Below, in pieces: positions 1-7,660 of a stretch of DNA of 64,000 nt. Position numbers and translations under genes: made by a program. A model generated the notes under the pieces. The model ran no database searches. It saw only the letters and a list, made by a program, of their open reading frames with translations, and had not been told where the DNA came from. This stretch comes from JAGWRA01 sp963711505. Lineage in GTDB: Bacteria > Acidobacteriota > Vicinamibacteria > Vicinamibacterales > CAVVIG01. Where the stretch lies: NCBI GenBank assembly GCA_963711505.1, contig CAVQEJ010000004.1:97783-161782 (forward strand), in the 5' to 3' direction. The first letter of the stretch is position 1, and each line of letters starts with the position of its first letter.

Positions 1-1382
1 GCGCGCGTCAGGCGGAACACGATCACCAGGCAGGGGATCAGCACGAGGACGATCCAGGCGCCTTCCGCCGCCTTGGTGGCCGCCACGATGATCAGGACGA
101 CGCCGGTGAGCAGCGCGCCCGCGCCGTTGATGATCAGGCTCGTCCGCCAGCCCGGCGTCCGCAGCCGCCACCAGTGCACCACCATGCCGGCCTGCGACAG
201 CGTGAACGACACGAAGACGCCGATCATGTAGAGCGGAATCAGCGCGTGGGTGTCGCCGCCGAAGGCGACCAGCAGGACCACCGCGAAGCTGCTCAGCACC
301 AGAATGCCGTTCGAGAAGGCGAGCCGGTCGCCCTGGTTCATGAACTGGCGGGGCAGGAAGCCGTCGGCCGAGACCACCGACGCCAGCCGCGGGAAGTCGG
401 CGTAGGCCGTGTTCGCCGCCAGGACGAGGATCAGCATCGTCGCCACCTGCACGGCGTAGTAGCCGGCGTTGCGGCCGCCGAGCGCCGCACGGGCGATCTG
501 CGAGACGACCGTCTCCGAGTCCGACGGCACGATGTGGTAGGCGTGCGCGAGCAGGGTGATCCCCATGAACATCGTGATCGAGAGGACCACCATGGTGGCG
601 AGCGTCGCCGCGGCGTTCTTCGGCGCCGGATCCCTGAATGCGGGGACGCCGTTCGACACGGCTTCGATGCCGGTCATGGCGGTGCAGCCGTTGGAGAACG
701 CCGTCAGGATGGCGAACACGCCGAGCGCCTGCACGGTGCCGGCCGCCGCGGCCGGCGTCGGCGGCGGGACGGGAACCAGCGTGCCGGTGAGGTACCGGAC
801 GGCGCCGATGCCGATGAGCGCCAGCATGCTGCCGATGAAGAAATAGGTCGGGCCGGCGAACAGGCGTCCCGATTCGCGGATGCCGCGGAGGTTGCCGATG
901 GTCAGCAGGGCCACGCACACCAGGCTGATCGTCACCCGGTCGGCGTGCAGGGCGGGGACCGCGGAGGTCAGGGCGGCGATCCCGGCGGCAATGCTCACCG
1001 CCACCGTCATCGTGTAGTCGATGAGGAGTGCCGCCGCGGCGACGAGTCCGGCCGTCCGCCCCAGGTTCTCCCGCGCGACGATGTAGGCGCCGCCGCCGCT
1101 CGGATAGGCATGGATCGTCTGACGGTACGAGAAGACGACCATCGCCAGCAGGAGCGAGATCGAGAGGGCAATCGGCGTGGCGAAGGCCAGCGACGCGACG
1201 CCGCCGGCAATCAGGACCCGGAGGATCTCCTCGGTGGCATACGCCACCGACGAGAGCGGGTCCGAGGACAGGACGGCCAGCCCGGTGACCTTCGAAAACC
1301 GCTCGTGATGGGCGAGATGGCTGGGGATCGGACGCCCGATGAGCAGGCGCTTGACTTGCGAGAGCAGGCGCTCCGACGGCAC
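1..1382 (-). CDS. APC-family amino acid permease (C-terminus beyond window)
   Basis: Inner-membrane secondary transporter of the amino acid-polyamine-organocation superfamily. The start is GTG at 1382, with GGAGG about 5 bases upstream; the frame stays open to the left edge, giving about 460 residues. The N-terminus is cytoplasmic. The first helix region carries the family signature around LSSDPLSSVAYATEE, and a second segment has the YPSGGGAYIVARENLG motif typical of bacterial APC permeases. At least ten hydrophobic segments follow. Many relatives are about 600 residues with a cytoplasmic C-terminal extension, which would lie outside the window. It is divergent from the FecCD transporter genes. 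Substrate cannot be read from the sequence. Confidence 0.9.
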   Translation of the reverse strand, partial: MPSERLLSQVKRLLIGRPIPSHLAHHERFSKVTGLAVLSSDPLSSVAYATEEILRVLIAGGVASLAFATPIALSISLLLAMVVFSYRQTIHAYPSGGGAYIVARENLGRTAGLVAAAALLIDYTMTVAVSIAAGIAALTSAVPALHADRVTISLVCVALLTIGNLRGIRESGRLFAGPTYFFIGSMLALIGIGAVRYLTGTLVPVPPPTPAAAAGTVQALGVFAILTAFSNGCTAMTGIEAVSNGVPAFRDPAPKNAAATLATMVVLSITMFMGITLLAHAYHIVPSDSETVVSQIARAALGGRNAGYYAVQVATMLILVLAANTAYADFPRLASVVSADGFLPRQFMNQGDRLAFSNGILVLSSFAVVLLVAFGGDTHALIPLYMIGVFVSFTLSQAGMVVHWWRLRTPGWRTSLIINGAGALLTGVVLIIVAATKAAEGAWIVLVLIPCLVIVFRLTR

Positions 1383-1804
1383 GTGGTCCTCCAAGGGCCG
1401 ACGAGGTTAGCTGGCGGGCTCGGGGTTGGAAGTCCCCTACGCGGCCCGCGTCCGAAGACGAGCGGTGCCGCGATTCGCCCCAGGAAGGTCTGGCCTTCCA
1501 GCGGGTCCCCCGTACCGGCCGGTGCGATGCCCGGCCGATTTTGGCCGAAGTCGTTCTCGTTGATGGCGCGTGCGCGCCGAAGCCGCGGAACCACGGTTCA
1601 GCGTCAGCCAGCGCACCCGTCTACTCCCGAGCATAACCAGGGAAGTCCTAAAGAGACACTAAGGGCGGGCTGAACGGCCGGCCGATAGGGGCGTCGCGGG
1701 AGGTGCCGGATGGCGGTGCGGCTTGAAAGCCGGAGAACGAGCCACTACCATGAGGGATTGCGACCGCCGCCTCCCGGGCCGGCCGGGCGCGCGGGTCCCT
1801 CTTC
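1383..1804. other. Divergent intergenic region, 422 bp
   Basis: Shared upstream region of the APC permease (leftward) and the FecCD permease (rightward). It should hold both promoters, but I cannot place convincing -35/-10 boxes. The part at about 1700-1760, just before the permease, has a G/C-rich structured look with AAGCCGGAGAACGAGCC, which loosely resembles the B12-box of cobalamin riboswitches. The rest of the riboswitch is not recognisable, so no riboswitch is annotated. No gene seen. Confidence 0.4.
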
Positions 1805-2929
1805 ATGCGCGTCATGGCCGACCAATCCGACGAACCCCGTCCGTCCCGTCTCTCGGGCTTCGTCCGTGCCTTCTTCCGGCCGGAGCCGCCGCCCGAGATC
1901 CGCGGCTCGCGCGACACGGCCGGCCTGCTCACCCTGCTGTTCGTGCTGATGGTGCTGGTGACGGTCGCGTCGATCCGCTACGGGGCCATCGACTTCACGC
2001 CGGGCGAGATGTGGACGGCGTTCGTCTCGCTCTGGGGCGCGCATCCGCCGCTGACGCTGAACGAGCGGATCTTCCTGGAGCTGCGCGTGCCGCGCGCGCT
2101 GCTGTGTCTCGCGGTGGGCGCGGCGCTCGGGGTCGGCGGCGCGCTGATGCAGGCGCTGTTCCGCAACCCGATCGTCGAGCCGGGCCTGGTCGGCACGTCG
2201 AGCGGCGCGGCGCTGGGCGCCTCGCTCTACTTCGTGCTCGGCGGCGTCCTGCACTTCACGGCCGGCGTCTGGACGCTGCCGATTGCCGCCTGCCTGGGCG
2301 GCGTGGTGGCCACCTACCTCGTCTTCGCGCTCGCGCAGTCGAACGCCGACGGCCGCAGCTCGATCGTGCTGCTGCTGCTGACCGGCCTCGCGGTCAACGC
2401 GCTGTGCCTGAGCGGCATCGGCTTCCTCTCCTACGTCGCGCGCGATCCGCAGGCGCGGTCGATCGTGTTCTGGAACCTCGGCACGATGTCGGGGGCGAAC
2501 TGGGACACCGTGCTCATCGTCGGCGTCTCGACCGTCGGGGGCATCCTCCTCGCCCTCGGCTACGCCAAGCAGCTGAACGCGCTGATGATCGGCGAGGAGG
2601 AGGCGATCTACCTCGGGGTCAACGTGAACCGGCTGAAGTGGGCCGTGCTGACGATCAACGTCATCATGGTGGCGGTCGCCACGGCCTTCACCGGCGTCAT
2701 CAGCTTCGTCGGCCTCATCGTGCCGCACATCCTGCGGATCCTGCGGGGCGCCGACAACCGGTACCTCATCATCGGCAGCTCCCTGCTGGGCGCCACGCTG
2801 CTCAGTCTCGCCGACCTCGTCGCCCGGATGGCGCTGCGGCCGGCCGAGCTGCCCATCGGCATCGTCACGTCGGTCGTCGGCGTGCCGGTCTTCCTGTCGC
2901 TGCTGCGCAACCGGCAGTATCTCTTCTGA
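1805..2929 (+). CDS. FecCD-family ABC transporter permease (iron/heme/cobalamin type)
   Basis: Inner-membrane permease of the BtuC/FhuB/HmuU family, which imports iron chelates, heme or vitamin B12 from the periplasm. It is 374 residues (family usually 330-360), with a roughly 45-residue cytoplasmic extension before the first helix. Family signatures include the GAALGVGGALMQALFRNPI loop, the GTSSGAALGA helix start and the ATPase-coupling stretch around FTGVISFVGLIVPHILR. The start is ATG 1805, or ATG 1814 three codons on; neither has a clear ribosome site. The ATPase gene begins 7 bp after the stop, so the two form an operon. No periplasmic binding protein or TonB receptor lies nearby, so the substrate is open. 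Confidence 0.9.
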   Translation: MRVMADQSDEPRPSRLSGFVRAFFRPEPPPEIRGSRDTAGLLTLLFVLMVLVTVASIRYGAIDFTPGEMWTAFVSLWGAHPPLTLNERIFLELRVPRALLCLAVGAALGVGGALMQALFRNPIVEPGLVGTSSGAALGASLYFVLGGVLHFTAGVWTLPIAACLGGVVATYLVFALAQSNADGRSSIVLLLLTGLAVNALCLSGIGFLSYVARDPQARSIVFWNLGTMSGANWDTVLIVGVSTVGGILLALGYAKQLNALMIGEEEAIYLGVNVNRLKWAVLTINVIMVAVATAFTGVISFVGLIVPHILRILRGADNRYLIIGSSLLGATLLSLADLVARMALRPAELPIGIVTSVVGVPVFLSLLRNRQYLF

Positions 2930-2936
2930 GGCGACG

Positions 2937-3719
2937 ATGCTGCAGGCGAGGGACGTTGTCTACCGGGTCGGCACGCGGACGCTGCTGCACGGCCTCTCGG
3001 CCTCGTTCGAGCCGGGCCGGCTCCACCTGATCGTCGGGCCGAACGGCGCGGGCAAGTCGACGTTCGTCAAGGTGCTCTCGCGGCTGGTGCGGCCGCACGA
3101 GGGCGAGGTGCGGTACGGCGAGGCCGACGCGGCGACCTGCAGCGAGCGGGATCTCGCCCGCCAGCGGGCGGTGCTGTCGCAGGCCATCGAGGTGGCGTTC
3201 CCGCTGCCCGTCCGCGATCTCGTGATGATGGGGCGGTACCCGCACTTCCGCGGGCGCCCCGGCCGCGCCGACGAGGAGATCTGCGACGAAGTGATGCGGT
3301 TCTTCGACGTGCAGGACATGAGCGCGCGCAGCTACGCGACGCTCAGCGGCGGCGAGAAGCAGCGCGTGAACTTCGCCCGCGTGCTCACGCAGGTGTGGCG
3401 GCCGCTGCCCGACTCGTGCCGCTACCTGTTCCTCGACGAGCCGCTGACGTTCCTCGACATCCGGCACCAGATCGACTTCATGAAGAAGGTGCGCGCCTTC
3501 GTCGAGCACCACGACGTCGTCGCCGTCGGCGTCGTCCACGACCTGAACCTCGCGGCGCGGTTCGCCGACCGGCTGGTGATGATCGACGAGGGACGCATCG
3601 TGGCCTTCGGCACGCGCGACGAGGTGCTGACGCCGGCCCACATCCGCACCACCTTCCACGTCGACCCGGTCGTCGTCCGCGAGCCCGGGACCGACGCGTT
3701 CCACCTGATCTTCCACTGA
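2937..3719 (+). CDS. ABC transporter ATP-binding protein, HmuV/FecE type
   Basis: ATPase partner of the FecCD permease just upstream. In 260 residues it has Walker A GPNGAGKS (34-41), the signature LSGGEKQR (136-143), Walker B YLFLDEP (about 163-169) and the switch histidine in VVHDL near 200. The run after the signature (VNFARVLTQVW) and the wording of the Walker B region are like heme importers of the HmuV group, hinting at heme or a related metal chelate; this is inference. The gene starts at ATG 2937 after GAGGCGACG. It is followed by the copper-binding lipoprotein after about 100 bp. Confidence 0.9.
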   Translation: MLQARDVVYRVGTRTLLHGLSASFEPGRLHLIVGPNGAGKSTFVKVLSRLVRPHEGEVRYGEADAATCSERDLARQRAVLSQAIEVAFPLPVRDLVMMGRYPHFRGRPGRADEEICDEVMRFFDVQDMSARSYATLSGGEKQRVNFARVLTQVWRPLPDSCRYLFLDEPLTFLDIRHQIDFMKKVRAFVEHHDVVAVGVVHDLNLAARFADRLVMIDEGRIVAFGTRDEVLTPAHIRTTFHVDPVVVREPGTDAFHLIFH

Positions 3720-3827
3720 GCCACGGCCGTCCGCGGTCGCGCGCTACCTCGGCCGCGCGCTTGTGTTTCGCATCCGGGCAACCGACAATCGTGAAGGCGG
3801 CCGGTCCGCTCAGGAGGAACGAGGGTG

Positions 3828-4174
3828 ATGGGAAAGCTGCGATCCGCGCGGTGGTCGCTCGTCGGAATCGTGCTGCTGGCGGCGCTCGCCGGCGGGGCGT
3901 GCCAGAAGGCGCGTAATCAGATGACCGTCCGGAAGTATGCGATGGAGGGCAAGGTGCTCGCCGTCGACGTCCAGGGCAAGCAGGCGACGATCGCCCATGG
4001 CGACATCCCGGGCTTCATGGGTGCGATGACGATGGCCTATCCGATCAAGGATGAGGCGGCGCTGGCGAAGCTGAAGAAGGGCGACGAGATCAAGGCGGTC
4101 GTCGTGGTCGACGACACCAGCGGCCTCTGGCTCGACGACATCCAGCATCGTCACGTCCGGGCGACGCGAAGTAA
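3828..4174 (+). CDS. CusF-like copper-binding lipoprotein
   Basis: Small exported metal-binding protein. A signal peptide ends in the lipobox LAGGAC, so Cys about 25 should be lipidated. The mature part is a CusF/PF11604-type beta-barrel: the GKVLAVDVQGKQATIAHGD strand, the PGFMGAMTMAYPI motif whose Met and His residues bind Cu(I) in CusF, then LKKGDEIKAVVVVDD. The start is ATG 3828 with AGGAGG 11 bases upstream. After WLDDIQ (about 4145) the annotated frame would run on to 4388 as a basic, antisense-looking tail; a one-base slip gives a stop at 4172-4174, used here. The C-terminus is therefore uncertain. It probably delivers or buffers copper in the periplasm. Confidence 0.75.
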
Positions 4175-4200
4175 CCCGAGACCAAGCGCCTCCGGCTCTC

Positions 4201-4888
4201 CTAGGCCCGCCCGCCCCCCGCGACCGGATGCGACACGTGCTCGTGCCCGATCAGGTGCCGGACGAACCAGTCGCGCGCCAGGCCGCCGACGACGTCCAGC
4301 GCGCCCGGCTCCTCGAACAGATGGGTGGCGCCGGGCACGATCCGCAGCTGTCCCACCGGTCCCAGTTGCTCGAGCGCCGCTTCGTTGAGCGCGAGCACCT
4401 CGACGTCGCGCTCGCCGACGATGAGCAGCGTCGGGGCCCGGACGCCCTGGAGGGCGGGGCCCGCCAGGTCGGGCCGGCCGCCCCGCGAGACGACCGCCGC
4501 CACCGTCTCGCGCCGCGCGGCGGCCACCAGCGCCGCCGCGGCGCCGGTGCTGGCGCCGAAGTAGCCGATGGGCAGCGCCCGCAGGTCGTGCCGCTTCATC
4601 GCCCAGTCCGTCGTGTCCACCAGCCGTCCGGCCAGTAACTCGATGTCGAAGCGCAGATGCATCGTCCGCGCGTCGACGGCTTCTTCCTCTTCCGTCAGCA
4701 GATCGAACAGCAGCGTCGCCAGCCCGGCCTGCACCAGCGTGTCCGCGACGCGCTGATTGCGGGGACTGTGGCGGCTGCTGCCGCTGCCGTGCGCGAAGAC
4801 GACGAACCCGCCGGCGTTCTCCGGGATGCGGAGATCGCCGACGAGACGGACGTCGCCCGCCTCGATCGTGACCGCACTGCCTGGTCAT
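4201..4888 (-). CDS. Alpha/beta hydrolase (dienelactone-hydrolase-like), one frameshift near the start
   Basis: Alpha/beta-hydrolase-fold enzyme of about 228 residues. The oxyanion region VVFAHGSGSSRHSPRN is near residue 35, the nucleophile elbow is GASTG, the acid is in GERDVEVL and the histidine in GATHLFEE. The start is ATG 4888, preceded by GAAGGAGG. The conserved reading frame (VTIEAGDVRLVG onward) begins one base out of phase with that ATG, so a one-base insertion near 4870 is likely. DUF5335 starts upstream and ends 13 bp before this start, so the two are cotranscribed. Relatives often sit with PRPP synthetase and phosphoribosyltransferase genes, as here. Substrate unknown. Confidence 0.8.
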
Positions 4889-4901
4889 CTCGGCGCCTCC
4901 T

Positions 4902-5297
4902 TCAACGGGCGCGCGTGCGCGCGCCGGCCACGTGGTCGACCGTTTCCGGCAGGGCCGGCGACCGGAAGCGGAGAATCGTCATCGTCCCGTCGGCGGCCTT
5001 CACCTGCAGTGCCACGTCGGCGCCCGCGTCCGACTGCTCGAGGTTCAGGGCCGCGGCGTGCGCAATCGTGTGGGTGATGTGCCGGTCGGGATCGTCTCCG
5101 GCGAAGATCTCAATCGTGCCGCCGGTCGACGACATCGTGTCCGCGCTCATGCCGGCCAGCGGGAGATCGTCGATTTCCGGCTGCGCGCCGAAGTCGAGGC
5201 TGTCCACCTCGACGTTCACCAGCCACCCTTCGTGCTGGCGGCTGAAGCTGTCCAGGAACTGGTGCCATTCACCGATCGGAATCGTGCGGGTCGTCAT
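4902..5297 (-). CDS. DUF5335 family protein
   Basis: Small soluble protein of 131 residues with the features of DUF5335: an N-terminal IPIGEWHQFLDSFSRQHEG stretch, a central acidic beta-rich part and a C-terminal TMTILRFRSPALPETVD. No signal peptide, membrane segment or catalytic motif is visible, and the function of the family is not known. ATG 5297 is chosen over ATG 5312 because GAGGAG lies 7 bases upstream. It is the first gene of a two-gene operon with the alpha/beta hydrolase. Confidence 0.75.
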   Translation of the reverse strand: MTTRTIPIGEWHQFLDSFSRQHEGWLVNVEVDSLDFGAQPEIDDLPLAGMSADTMSSTGGTIEIFAGDDPDRHITHTIAHAAALNLEQSDAGADVALQVKAADGTMTILRFRSPALPETVDHVAGARTRAR

Positions 5298-5714
5298 GGT
5301 CGTGCTCCTCATTCCTCGTCATTACCCATCGGTGGGATCCGGTCTGGTCGACGCTGCGCGAACCGCGGCCGACACACCCGCGAGAAACGGAGCAATTCAC
5401 GTGCCGGAGCCGGCAGCCAGGAACAGCCCGGTCGGCGCGGCGGTCCGGCGCTCGCCCGCGGTACCGCGGGGATTTGTCCGCGGCTCGACGGGACAAGGGC
5501 GGTCTCCGGTCTCGACTCTCCGGTCTTCAGTTCCGGAGACCCGATCCCGCAATCCCGGTCCCCGGCCCGTCGCTGAGCTGCAGACCGCAGACCGACACCA
5601 TTCCCCCAACCCGGGTACGCGTCGTGCTTGTGTTCCTCGCGAGGCGTGCGGGCCGCGGCGCAGGGCCGGACGGGCCCGGACGGTGCCGGGCAGGGCTCGA
5701 GCAGGGGGGGCACG
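5298..5714. other. Divergent intergenic region, 417 bp
   Basis: Lies between DUF5335 (leftward) and prs (rightward). About a quarter of it, 5501-5597, is a degenerate seven-base-period repeat described as its own entry. I see no gene and no confident promoter boxes. A G-run just before the prs ATG serves as its ribosome site. Confidence 0.4.
5501..5597. repeat. Seven-base-period degenerate repeat, locus 1
   Basis: The sequence reads as heptads such as GGTCTCC GGTCTCG ACTCTCC GGTCTTC, later GCAGACC GCAGACC. The left part (GGTCTCCGG) and the middle (CCGGAGACC) are complementary, so the tract can fold. It is not coding in either direction. It belongs with seven other intergenic period-7 tracts in this window. 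Confidence 0.6.
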
Positions 5715-6677
5715 ATGCTGGACGAACCGGAAGACGCCGGGCGGCTGATGGTGATTGCGGGAACCGCGAACGTCGACCTGGCCGAGGCGGTGGCCGCCGA
5801 GCTCGATCAGGCGCTTGCGTCGAGAACGCTGTCACGCTATCCCGACGGCGAGTTCCACGTGTCGATCGAGGAGTGCGTGCGCGGGCGGGATGTCTTCGTG
5901 ATCCAGCCGACGTCGCCGCCAGGCGAGGCCCATCTGTTCGAGGCGATGTTCCTCGCCGATGCCTGCCGGCGCGCCGGGGCGGCACGCCTGACTGCCGTGA
6001 TGCCCTACTTCGCGTACGCGCGGCAGGACCGGCGGGTGGCGGGCCGGGAGCCCGTCGGGGCGCGGCTGGTCGCGGACCTGCTGCACACGGCCGGCTTCGA
6101 GCGGGTCATCGCGGTCGACCTGCACACGCCCGCCCTCGAGGGGTTCTTCGCGACCGCGGTCGAGCACCTGACGGCCGTGTCGCTGCTGGCGCGCGCCGTG
6201 CGGGGCAACGGCCACGTGCCGGTGGACCTCGTGGTCGCCCCCGATCTCGGTGCCGTGAAGCTGGCGGAACGCTACGCGAGCCTGCTGCGCCTGCCGATGG
6301 CCGTCGTGCACAAGGCGCGGCTGAGCGGCACGGAAGTGCGGGCGCGGGCCGTGGTGGGGGAGGTCGCCGGCCGCCGGCCGCTCATCATCGACGACATGAT
6401 CAGCACCGGCGGCACCATCGAAGCCGCCGCGCGCGCCGTCCTCGACGCCGGCTGCATGCCCGCCATCAGCGTCATCGCCAGCCATGCCCTGCTGACGGCC
6501 GGTGCCCTCGATCGCCTGCACGCGCTGCCGATCGATCGGCTCATCGTGACCGACAGCGTCGCGCTGCGGCACGACCTGCCGCTGCCGCTCGAACGCGTCA
6601 GCCTCGCGCCGTTGCTGGCGACCGCCATCCGGCGGCTGCACGGCAACGAATCGCTCGCGGATCTGTTCGTCAGATGA
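5715..6677 (+). CDS. prs: Ribose-phosphate pyrophosphokinase (PRPP synthetase)
   Basis: Makes PRPP from ribose 5-phosphate and ATP for nucleotide, histidine and tryptophan synthesis. It is 320 residues, the usual size. Visible motifs: SRYPDGEFHV in the N-terminal domain, the ATP-binding PYFAYARQDRR stretch, DLHTPALEGFF, and the PRPP-binding loop LIIDDMISTGGT near residues 223-234. ATG 5715 is preferred to an in-frame start at 5628 because it follows a G-rich ribosome site and matches family length. The sequence diverges from housekeeping Prs (for example the phrase DRRVAGREPVGA), and its neighbours are stress-type genes, so it may be a second, accessory copy; that is inference. It is convergent with the phosphoribosyltransferase. 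Confidence 0.92.
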   Translation: MLDEPEDAGRLMVIAGTANVDLAEAVAAELDQALASRTLSRYPDGEFHVSIEECVRGRDVFVIQPTSPPGEAHLFEAMFLADACRRAGAARLTAVMPYFAYARQDRRVAGREPVGARLVADLLHTAGFERVIAVDLHTPALEGFFATAVEHLTAVSLLARAVRGNGHVPVDLVVAPDLGAVKLAERYASLLRLPMAVVHKARLSGTEVRARAVVGEVAGRRPLIIDDMISTGGTIEAAARAVLDAGCMPAISVIASHALLTAGALDRLHALPIDRLIVTDSVALRHDLPLPLERVSLAPLLATAIRRLHGNESLADLFVR

Positions 6678-6716
6678 AAGGATGCGCAGGAACGAGGAAC
6701 AAGGGAAGAGCGAGCC

Positions 6717-7376
6717 CTACCGCCTGACGCGCACCGGCTCCAGCCCCGCCATCGACGGGCCGAGCAGCGCGCAGACCTGTTCCTCCGACACCGCCGGGAA
6801 CCGCCTGAAGCACGAGCCGATCGTCGGGAACGGGTCGGGGCACACGAGGCAGGCGACCTGGTCCGCCTCGGCTTCGATGTGCTGCAGCGTCTCGCGCGGC
6901 GCGACCGCCATGGCCACCACCAGCTTCGCCGGCAGCTCCGCACGGATGGCGCGGAGCGCCGCAATCATCGTCGCGCCGGTGGCCGCGCCGTCGTCGACGA
7001 GGATGACCGTGCGCCCGGTGGGAGAGACCGGCGGATGGATCGGGGTGTAGAGCGACCGGCAATGGGCCAGCCGCTCCATCTGCATCCGCCGTTCGCGTTC
7101 GATGTACGCGTCGGTGATCCACAGGTCGGCTTCCGGGCCGATGTAGGTGTGGCCCCGTTCGTCGACCGAGCCGATGGCCTGCTCCGGCCGTCCGGGGGCC
7201 CGGAGCTTCCGGACCAGGACGACGTCGAAGTCGCCGTCGAGACGGTCGGCAATGAGCCGCCCCATCGACACTGCGCCGCAGGGGATGGCGAGCACCAGCG
7301 GGCGCGCGCCCCGGTAGCTCGCAAGCCTGTCGGCCAGCAGTGCCGCCGCCTCTTCACGACTCTCGAACAGGATCAT
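6717..7376 (-). CDS. Phosphoribosyltransferase-domain protein
   Basis: Type I phosphoribosyltransferase fold, 219 residues. The PRPP loop is VILVDDGAATGATM at about 126-139, and the family's early motif is VLAIPCGAVSMGRLIA, followed by FDVVLVRKL and the hood region SVDERGHTYIG. This subgroup (similar to predicted PRTases near PRPP synthetase and dienelactone hydrolase genes) has no firmly established substrate. The start ATG 7376 has GGAAGGTGACC upstream. It is tail to tail with prs, 39 bp apart, so they are not cotranscribed, but the pairing suggests shared use of PRPP. Confidence 0.85.
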   Translation of the reverse strand: MILFESREEAAALLADRLASYRGARPLVLAIPCGAVSMGRLIADRLDGDFDVVLVRKLRAPGRPEQAIGSVDERGHTYIGPEADLWITDAYIERERRMQMERLAHCRSLYTPIHPPVSPTGRTVILVDDGAATGATMIAALRAIRAELPAKLVVAMAVAPRETLQHIEAEADQVACLVCPDPFPTIGSCFRRFPAVSEEQVCALLGPSMAGLEPVRVRR

Positions 7377-7660
7377 CGGTCACCTTCCACATTGAGTTTT
7401 CGTACGCGAGATGGACGGACGGCAGAACGAGGTGCATGGATGGTGCCAGCGTCGCGGAAGGCGCGCCCCGGACCTGAAGGGCGCTGTTGTACGCCCCTGT
7501 CGTTCAGGTCGTGCTGAATCGTCGGATTCCGGCACCGGGCCGGGCGGGACGGCGGGAGGAATCCGCCCGGCCGTGCGCAATATTTCCGTCGCCGGCGCAT
7601 GCAGCTCGCGCATGCTGCGGCGGGCCCGGCCTGCGGGTCGAGGCGTTTTGGTACGCGAGC

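Noticed and set aside
174..1673. 499-codon open frame on the plus strand
   Set aside because: Antisense to the APC permease; composition dominated by Arg, Asp and Gly.
1700..1804. Cobalamin riboswitch upstream of the FecCD permease
   Set aside because: Only a partial B12-box-like string; the rest of the conserved core and the needed length before the start are missing.
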